Shown: positions 1 through 10,787 of the stretch, in pieces
Layout: every line of letters begins with the position of its first letter
Numbering within the stretch: position 1 is the stretch's first letter
Assembly (NCBI GenBank): GCA_036172665.1
Contig: CM069872.1
Span: forward strand, 49,834,101 to 49,898,100
Direction of reading: 5' to 3'
DNA from: Prosopocoilus inquinatus
Lineage: Eukaryota; Arthropoda; Insecta; Coleoptera; Lucanidae
Length of the DNA stretch: 64,000 nt
The notes under the pieces: generated by a model
Seen by the model: the letters and a program-made list of their open reading frames with translations, nothing else
The model's database searches: none
Told to the model about the DNA's origin: nothing
Position numbers and translations under genes: made by a program

Positions 1-480
1 TTAATTATTACATTATTTCGAAACTAATCCTCGCCACGACCGCATCTACGGTTTAATTATCGCATTAATTGCTGCATTCGGCAACTAAAAGTCTATTTTA
101 CAGCGCGGACGCTAATGCACAAATAACTGATCTCACAAAATTCAATTCGTTCCGCCAGTTTATTGTTCGTAATAACATTTTTTTTTTTTTTGGTAAATTA
201 AATTACCGCCCGCCGCGCCGTTCGCTACGCGTTCCTCTTGTAAAATAATAATTTCGATTTAATACGGAAACCGTTATTACGGCCAATACATCAAAACAAT
301 AAATTTATAATTAAACAACGTTGTTCATATTTTGGCACGTTTGGGGCGGAACGGAAATACGAAGCACACATTTAAAAATCACACCTATTTTGAAGCCAGA
401 CTGGTTTTGTATTATTTTAATTTTATTTAATTAAATACATTTATGTAGTATACGAGATGTATTTTGTTTTGACTGGTATA
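1..480. other. AT-rich intergenic DNA, no gene seen
   Basis: I see no open reading frame with coding character and no clear repeat in this left edge. It contains poly-T and TTAATTA-type runs. The last two bases, TA at 479-480, are the left target-site copy of the next element. Confidence 0.5.
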
Positions 481-838
481 GGAAAGGTGCGCTACATTCC
501 GTTGCACCGCATTAGTGAATGATGACGTCGACGCATGCTGTGTTGATAAATACTTCTAATGTAAAAGAATTTTTACATTGTATGTTCAGGTTTATAAAAA
601 AAATCTCACAGTATGTATGTACGTCGTTAGTCAATGATGACGTCAGACGCATGCTGTTTTGATAAATACTTCAAATGTAAAGGAATTTTTGCATTGTGTT
701 GTTCAGTTTTATAGAAAAGTCTCACAGTATGAATATTGGTTATCTTGCATTTTAAGTATTTATTAACACAGCATGCGTCTGACGTCATCATTTACTGATT
801 TTACAAATGGCGTGCAACGGAATGTAGCGCGCCTTGCC
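481..838. mobile_element. Tc1/mariner-type MITE with TA target duplication
   Basis: The left end (GGAAAGGTGCGCTACATTCC...) is the reverse complement of the right end (...GGAATGTAGCGCGCCTTGCC), and similarity continues inward for roughly 80 bp through ACGCATGCTGTGTT. Both outer ends abut TA (479-480 and 839-840), the usual Tc1/mariner target. The inner part of the left arm, from GATGACGTC, is directly repeated with a 115-bp offset (521 and 636), so the element holds three copies of this subterminal block. It has no coding capacity and is likely non-autonomous. Confidence 0.75.
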
Positions 839-840
839 TA

Positions 841-2189
841 AAAAAATGAATCAATTTCCGTGTGACACGAATTAATAAGTCCCAGCCGTAAACCAATGGC
901 GGATGACCTCCCAAGTAACCAAAATCGCTTTATTAAATTATTATAACTGTCTACAGCAAGTCCTTAAAACTTGAAGCTTTATTATTTGGTTTCATAAGCA
1001 TTTTCTCGTCACATTCACATTCACGTGACTCTCGAAGAATAGATGTTAAAAGCAGGAGCGAGCACGAAATTCGAATAGTTTTTAATCTACCGTGAGTAAG
1101 CGGCTAACTAATATAAATAACAAATAGCGAATTGCAAAGTATTTTAAACGCAACGTAGTGTAATTCGTTCGTTAATTGTTCTATTAATTGCTCGGCGAGT
1201 CGAGCGATTAATTAAATTATTTGAATTTAATCGAGAGTGAGCAACTAAAATTAACATTTTGTTTTGTTTATTTTTGTGGCTTGTGCGTGTTTGTATTTGA
1301 TTTTTTTCTATAAAGTCAATTTCCCTTACAACAACACGTGTACACCGGAATACATTTTTTGTTGCATGAAAACTGTAATCAATTCCGAAACGCCAACAAC
1401 ACCAACGAATCCGGGTATGCACGTTGCGCATTTGATGATGTCCCGGAAATCCAATAACAAAAAGAAAAAGAAAATAAAATTAAATGCGACGAGCGCAAAT
1501 AAAATCCTACTACACCGATACCTGCTGGAAATTAAAACCTTCTCGCGAGCTCACGGGCTTCTTCGGGGAATACGTAATGAAAGTAATAAACAATTCTGTT
1601 TACGGGAAGAATTTTTGTTTTAATTAGACTTCGTAATCAGAGAGAGGGAGTAGGAGAAAAAAACTCTGTGGAAGTCTTGCTTTGGGGCATGAGCTTATTA
1701 AATCCGAGAACGTTTTTGCGACCGGTAGTAAGCAAATAGTTTGCCCACAATTTTAATTAAAGTTGAGATTAATTATTTAAAAGCGTTTTAAAAAAAAATA
1801 CTCCTCTCTTTTTATTGACAAATTAATTTGCTTTCTGGTTTTCTAATTGTTAGTTACTCTCTATATTGGCCACCCCTTGCGCAAATATTGTTGATTTAAA
1901 ACAACCTTTTTTTGAGCATCGACCGATTCGAAAAAAGAAAACAAATTTCTTCCCCCATTTCAAGCTTAATTGTCACAATATCTCCATAACTCTATATTTA
2001 GAGGAATAGTGTTAATTCATTTATTTTTCTTATATTCAGGGTGACTATATACGGGGTGTGGTAGTTAAAGACAAAATTCTTCGACTTAGAGCTTTATCAA
2101 CTCGAATTCGTCTTACTAACATTCTTAGCGAAAATAATTTAATTTAATTTAATCGAAAAATAGGATCAAAGTGTGACAGAAATCGCTTA
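841..2189. other. Unique AT-rich intergenic DNA
   Basis: No convincing gene. A 119-codon plus-strand frame at 1264-1623 is lysine and asparagine rich, overlaps a frame on the other strand, has no recognisable domain, and looks like chance. I see no clear tandem or inverted repeat here. Confidence 0.45.
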
Positions 2190-3620
2190 GAACGCCATCT
2201 GTTTACCAAAAAAGAAAACTGCATTAATCATAGATTTTGAACAAATATCTTTCGTCGCTGCCGTTCTCATTTCATCTTCTAATTTTAACTTTAAAAAATT
2301 GTTGCTTTTTATAACTAATCATTTTCAAGGGAAACAAAGGGAGATTTGAAGCTCATCAACATCATTATTTACAGCGCCATCTCTTAGCCAACAGGAAAAC
2401 ATTGTTTAATCTCATCTCATCTAATTTCAAATTTAAAAAAAGTTGATTGTATTTAATAATTAATTAGAGCGCCATCTGGTTGCCAAAAAAGAAAACTGCA
2501 TTAATCGATTTAAAAAAAATATGTTTCGCCGCTGCCCTTCTCATTTCATCTTGTACTTTAAATTAAAAAAAAAAATTATTGCTTTTTATAACTAATTATT
2601 TTCAAGAAAAACAAAAGTAGGTTTACAGCTTCTCAACATCATCATTTACAGCGCCATCTCTTAGCCAACAGGAAAACATAGTTTAATTTCATCTCATCTA
2701 AATTAAGGTTAAAAAAATGAATTCTTTTTAATACCTAATTAGATCACCAACTGGTTGCCAAAAAAAGAAAACTGCATTAATCGATTTTAATAAAAATACG
2801 TTTCGTCGTTGCTATTCTCATTTCATCTTGTAATTTAAATTTAAAAAAATGTAGCTTTTTATAACTAATTATTTTCAAGGTAAACAAAAGGAGATTTACA
2901 GCTCATCAACATCATCATTTAGAGCGTCATCTGTTAGCCAAAAGGCAAACCCATTTAAATCTCACCTCATCTAATTTCAGCTTTTAAAAAAGTTTATTCC
3001 TTTTAATAACTAATTATTATTTTCAAGGAAAACTAAAGGAGATCTAATTAAGGCAACATCAACATCTAAAGCGCCATCTCTTAGCCAAATTGTAAACCTA
3101 TTTTAAACAAATTTGAAACAAATATTTGGAATCCGCATTTCCTTAAACTTTAGCTTCGAGCAAATTCATTTTTTTTTTCAATAATTAATTGTTTTTCTTT
3201 AAGGAAAATTAACGGAGATCTAAGGAAGGCGTCATTATTATCATCTAGACTTAGACTATCTAGAACGCCATCTCTTACAGCCAAAAGGCTAACCTATTTT
3301 AATCAAATTAAAAAAAATGTTTGGCATTTGCATCTCATCCGATTCTAGCATTAAAAAAATTGATTCGTTTTAGTAACTAATTACTATTTGCAAGAAGAAC
3401 TGAAGGAGATCCAGTGAACGTATCATCGTCATTAGTAGCGCCATCTGACAGCCAAAAGTGAAAACTATTTTGATTGAGTAAAAAAAAAAAATATCATCGC
3501 TGGCGGCTTTTCTTATCTCATCTTCTAAGAGTATCTTAAAAACAACTGATTCTTTTAATAACGATGTAATAATTATTTTCAACGAAAACAAAAGGAGTTT
3601 CAAAATGAAATGAAAAGGAA
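2190..3620. repeat. Degenerate tandem array built around GCGCCATCT
   Basis: The phrase GCGCCATCT(C/G)TTAGCCAA or a close variant recurs near 2194, 2374, 2469, 2651, 2746, 2930, 3071, 3268 and 3438. Between occurrences the same text returns: GAAAACTGCATTAATCG, TTTCATCT, TAACTAATTATTTTCAAG and ATCAACATCATC. The spacings alternate (about 180 then 95 bp), giving a composite unit of about 275 bp on the left that becomes more irregular to the right. No protein is encoded. The same word recurs in arrays at 9.2-9.9 kb and, in the other orientation, at 49.3-50.6 kb. Confidence 0.7.
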
Positions 3621-3808
3621 TAAAATAGATTCTTTTTGCTTCACTCCCAGTTGACCACTAATAAATCATCGACCCTCCAAATGACCCCTAGATAGATGAA
3701 ATCCTTCAACCGACCCCTATAGGTTCATTGACCATTTTCTCCCATTTTTCATCGCCCCCTTGGGGGTTTAAAAAGTATATAATATAGTAATTGCAGTGGG
3801 TATAACAT

Positions 3809-3895
3809 TACAGTCTTTTTCTTTTGGTCCTCCATTTTTGTCAATTAAATTTGAGATAATTGACAAAAGAGGGAAACCAAAAGAAAAGGACTGTA
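3809..3895. mobile_element. Small foldback MITE, TACAGTC ends
   Basis: An almost complete inverted repeat: TACAGTCTTTTTCTTTTGGT at the left pairs with ACCAAAAGAAAAGGACTGTA at the right, and an inner TTTTGTCAATTA pairs with TAATTGACAAAA. The ends are compatible with a TA target duplication. A second, more diverged copy with the same outer and inner words lies at 24888-24976. Confidence 0.6.
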
Positions 3896-4294
3896 TGTTG
3901 TCATAATTAAATTAATAATTTGGATGATAATTGTAAGGAAGATGAAAGAAAAAACAAACCGAATTCAATTTTTTTAAACGCGCGCGACGCTCCTGAACGA
4001 AATCCATCCACCGGTAGAGGTCGCGGAATCGTTCATTGCGTTTAAGTGGCGGAGGAACTTAACATTTCAGACTAAATGGAACAATAAATCGCTTTGTTTA
4101 CAAAAAGATTCAAACGTTGCGTTTTTCGTGGGAATTTGTTAACCTGCAGTTATCAATTCTGTTTCTTTTTCGTGCACAATGTGAGTACAATTACTAATTA
4201 AACCACAAGGTTTAACTTGAGGGCTTCCGCAGCCGTCGTTCATGATTGACTTCTTGGGTTCCGGTTGTCTCGGATTTCTTCTACTGCCGACGTT

Positions 4295-4700
4295 ACTTGC
4301 AAGAAGCGGCGGCAAGAACCACCAGCAGCACCACCAGCAGCAGCAGCAGCAGCCTTGAGGAAGTTCTTCATTGCAACAGAACTTCCTCAAGGCTGCTGCT
4401 GATGCTGGTGATCTTGCCGCTGCTTCTTGCAAGAAGCGGCGGCAAGAACCACCAGCAGCACCAGCAGCAGCAGCAGCAGCAGCCTTGAGGAAGTTCTGCT
4501 GCAATGAAGAACTTCCTCAAGGCTGCTGCTGCTGCTGGTGATCTTGCCGCTGCTTCTTGCAAGTTGATGAGACTCAGTCTTAGTCAAGACGAGCAGCAAG
4601 TCCGCGGTCTTCTACTTTCTTTCGATTTCTTCTTTGCAGAAGAACTCCCCCAGGGCTGCTGCTGCTGGTGGTGGTCTTGCTGCTGCTTCTTGTAAGTCAA
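4295..4700. repeat. GCA/TGC-rich tandem palindromic repeat
   Basis: A unit of about 130 bp, containing a (CAG)n stretch, the words CTTGAGGAAGTTCT and AGAACTTCCTCAAG in opposite orientation, and a (CTG)n stretch, occurs about twice (from about 4297 and 4427) with a third partial copy at about 4636-4693. Each unit is itself a near palindrome, so both strands carry the same text. Alanine- and cysteine-rich frames read through it on both strands (for example 4139-4504 minus and 4504-4695 plus), but they follow from the repeat and I do not call them genes. Confidence 0.7.
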
Positions 4701-6300
4701 TGAGACTTTCAACCGGAAGCCAAGACTTCAAGCATAACCACAAAGTATTATCAAATTGAATCAAATTAAAATTGCATTGAATTTTTATTTTGTACTTCTA
4801 CTTAAAATGCAAATAGGTTTTTTGTAACTAGGAGGAAAAAGCATGGAAAATTGTTTTATATGTTAAAAATATTAGGAAAATTGCGTAATCTCAGTCAATC
4901 GTGAAAAAGATTTTTACTTTTTTTTAACAAAAAAACGTTCTTAGATCTTTCACTATAGGCAACCATACAAGAACGACTGCGTTCGCTGGGTTGCCTACAC
5001 AAAGGTTTCTTATTTTCTGAAAAACTAATTAATTAATTTTTTTTGTATAAAACAGGCATGTTTTAAATGTGACGATTGAAAGTTTTCAGAGAAAATTTTC
5101 ACCTTAATACAGGGGTGAATTAAATTCGCACTTTTTGCACGTCTGCTATTTCTTTTCTGAACTTTAAAGTTAGAAAAGTTGGGTGTTCGCGCATTCAATT
5201 AGAAAGTAAAATAAAAATGAGTATGTTTGCAACATAACAATCAAGTAAGTAATAACTTTTCTGTAAAGAATTCCGGAGGTTTCTTACGTTTGCTGCAAGA
5301 AACTCTCATTACGATATTCTTTTGAAGTTTGAAGCTCAAAAGAATCCGGTGTGGTGTTAATACGTTACAGGAGCAAGTAATAGCAACAAAGTATAACGTA
5401 CGGCGTCCAATATTCCGGTGGGACAATTCAATGGGGTGCCGCTCCGGAATCCCGGAAACGCGAAGCTCGTTACGCCGTGAGTTATACGGAGTTAGTCGCC
5501 GTTGCATTGGACACTTCGTATCTACCAATCCGCATGTAATATCGATAAGATTTTGTCTTTGAAAAATTTCTTGTTCGTTGTCCTCTAAATCCAATTCCTA
5601 ACGTCCAATGAGCCGTTTATTTTCAGCCGATTTGCTCTTTTCTTTCGACCCAGTCCGCAAATTGATCTACCCTGCGTCATTAGACGACCATAAAGCCGTA
5701 TAATTTCCCTCCTTTTCTTTTTAAAAGCTTCGGATTCAATAATTCCAATTGCAATCAATGGTAACATGGATTAGTTGCCATGCAGCAGGCCAGATATGAT
5801 GTCCAGGTTGACCGACCTGCTTGACCCGGCGGCGGTGGTCTTTACGCGGACAATGGAAATCAATCCGGTGCCCGGATTATTAGCGAGCGACTCCGGGCGG
5901 GCTTTTAAAATCAATTCAACTCCCAAGTTTTTGTTGTTTCGACGACGGTCGCCCTTTGTTCACCCAAATTAGCAATTAATTTGCGCCGCTCTGTTTTATT
6001 ATTTGCGAAACAAAACCGACGGATCCATCTTTTTATAATTCACTTTGATACGGCGTCACACGTGACCGGAATTAGAGAAATCTTCGTCGAAGTCAGATTT
6101 TGCGGAACCGGGACGCTTATATTGGATTGCGATTTGCAAGGTAGCGAAATTTATCGCCGTCAATTTTGCTGAATTAGGTAAAAATTCCACCGATGTTGCT
6201 GTATGTACATTTTCCTCAAGAAGTACAACTCCGTGTAATATTGTTACGAATTTGGGGTTCACAAATTATAGTCGTTCAATTTCAGAACACTTTAATTAAC
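4701..6300. other. Mostly unique intergenic DNA with one old repeat fragment
   Basis: About 4837-5000 (GGAAAATTGTTTT..., ATAGGCAACCATACAA..., GGGTTGCCT) is a diverged relative of the two-copy repeat at 22698-23275. From 5240 to 6260 the base composition is more even and short frames exist on both strands (such as 5241-5594 minus), but they overlap each other and show no domain I recognise. Confidence 0.45.
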
Positions 6301-6381
6301 TGAAGTTTGTTCTTGTCCGATGAAAATAGTAAGTACAAAGTTTTTTTAATCTCAAACCGGACAGAAAAATGAAGGGAAACA

Positions 6382-6423
6382 CACTCAACGTTTCGCTATA
6401 GATTTATAGCTTCGTCAGGAGTG
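6382..6423 (-). ncRNA. Hammerhead-ribozyme-like motif, copy 1 of a head-to-head pair
   Basis: Read on the minus strand: CACTC, CTGACGA, a stem GCTATA/TATAGC with loop AATC, GAAA, ACGT-type stem III positions, then GAGTG. CACTC pairs with GAGTG as stem I; CTGACGA and GAAA are the conserved core boxes; the cleavage triplet would be GTT. An extra A sits between the first box and stem II, and stem III is only a self-complementary ACGT, so activity would need a dimer and is uncertain. Confidence 0.5.
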
Positions 6424-6444
6424 AAAAAAAAAGTACTTTTTTTT

Positions 6445-6486
6445 CACTCCTGACGAAGCTATAAATCTATAGCGAAACGTTGAGTG
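6445..6486 (+). ncRNA. Hammerhead-ribozyme-like motif, copy 2 of a head-to-head pair
   Basis: This is the exact mirror of the minus-strand motif. Stem I is CACTC (6445-6449) with GAGTG (6482-6486); core CTGACGA is 6450-6456; stem II pairs 6458-6463 with 6468-6473; GAAA is 6474-6477; predicted cleavage follows GTT at 6481. Compact type-I hammerheads with minimal stem III are known from Penelope-like elements and retrozymes. The bulged A at 6457 is a departure from the classical form. Confidence 0.5.
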
Positions 6487-6509
6487 ATTAAAAAAACTTT
6501 GTACTTACT

Positions 6510-7617
6510 TTAATTAACAGCTGTCGATTTACACAATTAACAACACAATTGTAATGAGCTTGTCTATGAACTAACACTTTTACAAAATGTACTTTCTATT
6601 TATTCGAGGTACGAACCCTTCGCTGGCTATCTTAATAACTAACTATTCCTGGCGGATCGTACGGTTTATATGGCAGAGCCCTCTATTGCTCGAACATGCT
6701 AGAATGATCGAGTAGTTTCCGGTCATGTTTTGTGACGCAAGGTGGCGTACTGACGCTAAAAATAGATCTGTTTGCGCGTGACGGATTTAACAATATAATT
6801 TGTTTCAGGCCTTCAAGGTTTTTTTTTTATTCCCACAAAGCAAACCATTGGTTTGTGAAGAACAACCTGAGGTATCTCTGCTTTATCGTTTTATATTAAT
6901 GCTAAAACATACTTACAATCATGCTCGAAGACTTGCTTGCAGACTTCCAATAAAATATCAAAAATGTCTCTTAGACAGAATCGATTACGATCACTTCATT
7001 ACGTTGAGAATCGATTATGTTAGACTTTAAGACTTATTCGATTTGACTTATTTGATTCTATTATATTTATATATAAGTGGAAATTCGATTTTAAATGAAC
7101 TTGTACATTATGCATAAGTTCTTTTATTACAAGAACGGAACAGTTTTTTTTTTTTTTTTTTTTAATTATGAAGTTTCAGTATCCACGACGATCTTTAATT
7201 AAGACCGAATCTTTTGTGGGAGAAATTTGCCAAGAGTAAATTGAATTCGGGCGTGTTAGTCTAGCACAAAGGTGATTTGTATTATTCATTGAAATTCAAG
7301 AGGCTTTTACGAGGCCACGCTTCCGGTTCTTTATTGACCTTGTGCTTTTTTGTTCCCGCTTCCATGATTCGCGGTGTACATAGAATATTCATGATGATAG
7401 CATCGCATTTTTTTTTCCTTCTAAGTCGATGATGATACTACCACGCCGTGGGGGTATGTTATTTTCATTACGATTACATTAGTTCAGCGTGAGAAAGAAT
7501 TGCTTGAATTGATCGAATGACGAGGAAAATTATAATAAATGGGGTCATAATATACTACAGTCTGTTCACGTTTCGTTAGTCATAATACTATACTACAATC
7601 CGTGCATTATTTTCATT
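6510..7617. other. Unique AT-rich intergenic DNA
   Basis: No gene-like frame. There is a 20-base poly-T run near 7145-7165. The right edge (7541-7620) contains repeated words TAGTCATA and ACTACAGTCTGTTCAC that reappear after the next element at 8718-8765, so this is the host repeat into which that element inserted. Confidence 0.45.
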
Positions 7618-7625
7618 AGTCATAG

Positions 7626-8717
7626 TTAGAGATCGGAATCACATATTTCGACGTCATCATTGGGCGGCGCTTGTTATACTGCAGCTCTGCAGCAATGTTG
7701 CCTACGTATCATTATTTTGGTGGTTGCTTGGGGGTTCCTCGGGGTGGATTTTGGATTTTGAAGACGAAGATGAAATTTCTCTTCCCTTTACATTTAGTCG
7801 TGCGCGATAAAACTTGATAAAAAGTGCCGATTCCAAAATTCTCAAGATGGCCGTTAGTAGAAAATATTCAAAGTGAAATCGATAGTTTTCCAAAAAGGAA
7901 AAGGAGACGAGAGACAATCGAAACAGTTTGCGCAGAAAAAAAGATACAAGAAAAGGAAAAGGAATGCTATCAGATACAAAAAAAGTGAAAAACTTTTTGA
8001 TAATCGAGAAGCGCAATCGAAACGGATAAAAATAAGATTTCTGAAGAAATTAGAATTTAATTTGTGAAAAATAGTAAACAATTGAAAAAAAAAAAAACTG
8101 AAGAACTTTTTAACAGTCGAGAAAAAGTAAAATAAAATTTCCTAACGGCATTTAAAAAAAAAAAAACATTATGCATTCAAGACGTGACTAATTCGAAATT
8201 TACAAAAAAAGAGAGCACATAAAGAAAGACGAATTACAATCATGATACAAAACAACATAAGCGGAACATAAATTAAAAGAAAAAAAATAATAACGGATAA
8301 CTCCAACGATAGAAGAAGAGACAGAAAAACAAACGACGATCGTACAATTTAAAACTGCTGCGATATATTCTGGATAATCGATAAAAAAAAGATCGCATTA
8401 TATTCGAAAAAAAAAACAAAACAATCAATGAATTGAAAAGAAAACAAAACGTTACTCTGAAATTAGAAATAAAAAAAATAATCTCGCTGTTTTGTTGATT
8501 GAGTTTAATTTATTATTATTAAGCGTTAAATCTGAATAATACAAAAAAATCGAATTTGAAAGTTGTGAGTAAGTTGTCAATACTGTGCCGCTTGGTTATG
8601 AAGAATCACCCCCGAATTATTTTCGAAAGGATTTACGCAGTAAAAACTTAATAAAAATAATTTTCCATGTAAACCAAACTCTTATCGATAGCGTCAAAAT
8701 ATGTGATTCCGATCTCT
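7626..8717. mobile_element. 1.1-kb non-autonomous DNA transposon, possible 8-bp target duplication
   Basis: The word AGAGATCGGAATCACATAT near the left end (from 7628) is inverted at the right end (ATATGTGATTCCGATCTCT, ending at 8717), and similarity extends a few bases further in. AGTCATAG occurs directly outside both ends (7618-7625 and 8718-8725), which would be an 8-bp target duplication of hAT type, although the flanking DNA is itself repetitive. The interior is A-rich on the plus strand. A 104-codon minus-strand frame at 7702-8016 is phenylalanine/serine rich and looks like composition rather than a gene. Confidence 0.6.
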
Positions 8718-9219
8718 AGTCATAGTCATACTACAGTCTGTTCACCTTTCATTAGTCATAAATCAAATATCGGATGAAAGTATGGTACTCAATGTCATTC
8801 TCATAACTGACACGCAGTGCTACCAACCCTACCGATTCTTCGGTAGTTCTACCGATTTTGTCCTCAGTCTACCAATCTACCGAATTCAAATTAATTCTAC
8901 CGAAATTTCATACTTCAAGTTTCATAAAAAAAATAAGGACAGAAAAATAAATCAAAATAATAAAATCGTTTTACCTTAACTGTCGTACATTGGCGTAGCT
9001 ATGGGGGGATTGCAAAGCACCCTCCAAAGATTCACAAACGCGGAAAAGTCATACTTCAAACATTACAGAAAAATGTATATACCATATTTTCAAATAGAGA
9101 ATAGTCTGAAATAGTTAAAAAAAGAAAGAAGAAAGAACTAAGAGAATATACTTTTGGAGATATTATTATCGGAAAACAATTTCAAAACTGCTGGAATACG
9201 CTAAAAAACTATTTACATG

Positions 9220-9850
9220 CACAAGTGGTGCCATCTGTTACCCTGAGCCATAACATTGCGCTCTTTATTTACCGGAAAACAACCGAGAAACCATTCAAGA
9301 ACAATGTTCTTTCAATGACTTTGGCGCGCCATCTGTTATCACGAGTCGTAACTTTGGTTTTTTTTATTTGTGGGAAGGAAACTTCAAGGCACTGAAAATG
9401 CTAAAAAAATCCAAAAAAATATGTTACAAAAAGCCCTTTCGAATACCTACATAAAATCTTACAGGAATGGTTAAGTTTTAAATAAATTTTAAACACAAGT
9501 GGTGCCACCTGTTAATCTGTAGCCGCAATTAATTGTGTGTCCTCTAATTCCGACGGTTTCGAAACAGCCGAAAACAAATTTCAAAACGTTCTGGACAATG
9601 TTCTTGAAACAACTTTGAATAGAAACAAAAAAGAACATCTGTAGCACCATCTATTATCATAGCAACATTATCTTCTTTATTTCTGGGGAAACAATTTCAA
9701 TGCTAATTAAATTCGATAAAAAAAAATTAAAGAAACGCTTTCGAATAAATACAATTCAAGTCGAACAAACACGGCTATTAAAAAAAGCTTCAAAGAAACT
9801 TCAAACGTTAGCAGCGCCATCTATCAATCTGCAGCCGCAGTTAATTTTGT
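9220..9850. repeat. Second degenerate GCGCCATCT array
   Basis: GCGCCATCT or a one-base variant occurs near 9228, 9326, 9502 (GTGCCACCT), 9648 and 9814, each followed by TGTTA, TATTA or TATCA and then text ending in AA(C/T)TTTGT or TTATTT...GGAAAACAA. The spacing is roughly 100-175 bp. This is the same kind of repeat as 2190-3620, more decayed. Confidence 0.55.
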
Positions 9851-10124
9851 TCCCTTTAATTATGGAAGACAATTTCAAAATATTTCTTGAAGAACGTGCT
9901 CGAAAGAAAATAGTTTAAGCGTACTCTGCTTAGCGCTGCTGTTTGCGGGAACTTTTCTAACCTATAATTTTGACAGCTGTTGTCACTTTTTAGAAATAGG
10001 TTAATCAAAAAAAAGCAATTAAGCAGTCTTGATTTATTTAGCACTGAAGGTTGAAAGTAAGCAGCTAAAGAATTTATTTATTTTTTTTAGTTTTACATAC
10101 TTTCTTAATAATAAATATTGTTGA

Positions 10125-10415
10125 ACAGATAAAACAGCGACATCTTACGATCGCTGTTTGACATGACATTGTAGTAGGACAGAAAAATTGTAGCGGATTT
10201 GCTACATAATAAGTGCAACGCGGCGAATAAATTTGTGCAACATGCAACGCGGCGAATAAATTTGTCAAGTCGTTTTTGGTTTGCAGTGGAGATTTCGAGC
10301 TACGTTTCTGCTGACGAAGCCCCAAACAGGGCTGAAACAGCTGTACAGAGCCTGCTCGAGGTGTTCACTGCAATCAAAAACGATTTGCAACAAAATTTTT
10401 AATAAATGCTGTAAT
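10125..10415 (+). mobile_element. Hammerhead-bearing short retroelement, long version
   Basis: The head (AGCGACATCTTACGATCGCT) matches the head of the neighbouring copy at 10551, and the tail (CTGCAATCAAAAACGATTTG then CAACAAAATTTTT) matches copies ending near 10680, 25480 and 61400. Between them is extra sequence, including a word shared with the 61.3-kb copy (AGCGGATTTGCTAC) and a direct 31-bp duplication (TGCAACGCGGCGAATAAATT, twice at 10215-10265). No protein is encoded. The hammerhead lies near the middle of the conserved part. Confidence 0.55.
10306..10350 (+). ncRNA. Hammerhead ribozyme, compact type I (GTA site)
   Basis: Stem I pairs TTCTG (10306-10310) with CAGAG (10346-10350), with one T-G wobble. 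The core box is CTGACGA (10311-10317); stem II pairs AGCCC (10318-10322) with GGGCT (10329-10333) around loop CAAACA; GAAA follows at 10334-10337; stem III is ACA/TGT with a 2-base loop; predicted self-cleavage is after A10345. All core positions of the classical motif are present. Very short stem III is typical of retroelement hammerheads thought to act as dimers. Confidence 0.65.
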
Positions 10416-10550
10416 AATAAAGGGCGCTGGTAAAAATGTTGCAAACCGACGACATGACTTCTAGTTGGCGTGTTCTATCCATACTACGCCGCTGTCTTGT
10501 TCGGGAACTCCGCGTTCGACAAATATTAACGTAATTAATACAAACAGATA

Positions 10551-10680
10551 AAATAGCGACATCTTACTATCGCTTTTTGACCTGACTCTGCTGAAGAAGC
10601 CCCAAGCAGGGCTGAAACATCTGTCCAGAGGCTCCTCGAGGTTCTCGCTGCAATCAAAAGCGATTTGCACAAAATTTTTC
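10551..10680 (+). mobile_element. Hammerhead-bearing short retroelement, short version
   Basis: This is a 130-bp repeat with the same order as the copy at 25350-25490: AGCGACATCTTAC, ATCGCTTTTTGACCT, the hammerhead, CTCGAGG, then GCAATCAAAAGCGATTTGC and ACAAAATTTTT. Its arrangement suggests a minimal non-autonomous retroelement or SINE-like unit rather than a gene. Confidence 0.55.
10586..10630 (+). ncRNA. Hammerhead ribozyme, compact type I (GTC site)
   Basis: Stem I is a perfect CTCTG (10586-10590) with CAGAG (10626-10630). Core CTGAAGA is 10591-10597; stem II AGCCC/GGGCT is 10598-10602 with 10609-10613; GAAA is 10614-10617; stem III ACA/TGT has loop TC; predicted cleavage is after C10625 of a GTC triplet, the most favoured kind. 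This is the best-formed of the four related copies. Confidence 0.7.
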
Positions 10681-10787
10681 TGTAGTTAATACGGTTGAAA
10701 CGACGTAATTAAAACCTAAACTTATGTTACAAAAGATATATTAAATAAGAGGGAGTTACTGGCATATCTGGCGCAAAGGAACGGTAA

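Larger units (their letters stand above)
6328..6509. mobile_element. Foldback element carrying paired hammerhead-like motifs
   Basis: The core (6382-6486) is a perfect inverted repeat with 42-base arms containing the two motifs listed separately. Outer words AAGTACAAAGTTTTTTTAAT (left) and ATTAAAAAAACTTTGTACTT (right) are also inverted, but the left side has about 30 extra bases including AACCGGACAG. The same AACCGGACAG word and the same hairpin halves occur in a second copy at 27957-28123, so this is a dispersed repeat family. Confidence 0.65.

Noticed and set aside
4139..4599. Alanine-, cysteine- and glutamine-rich frames on both strands
   Set aside because: Produced by the CAG/CTG palindromic repeat. 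Present in every frame and on both strands.
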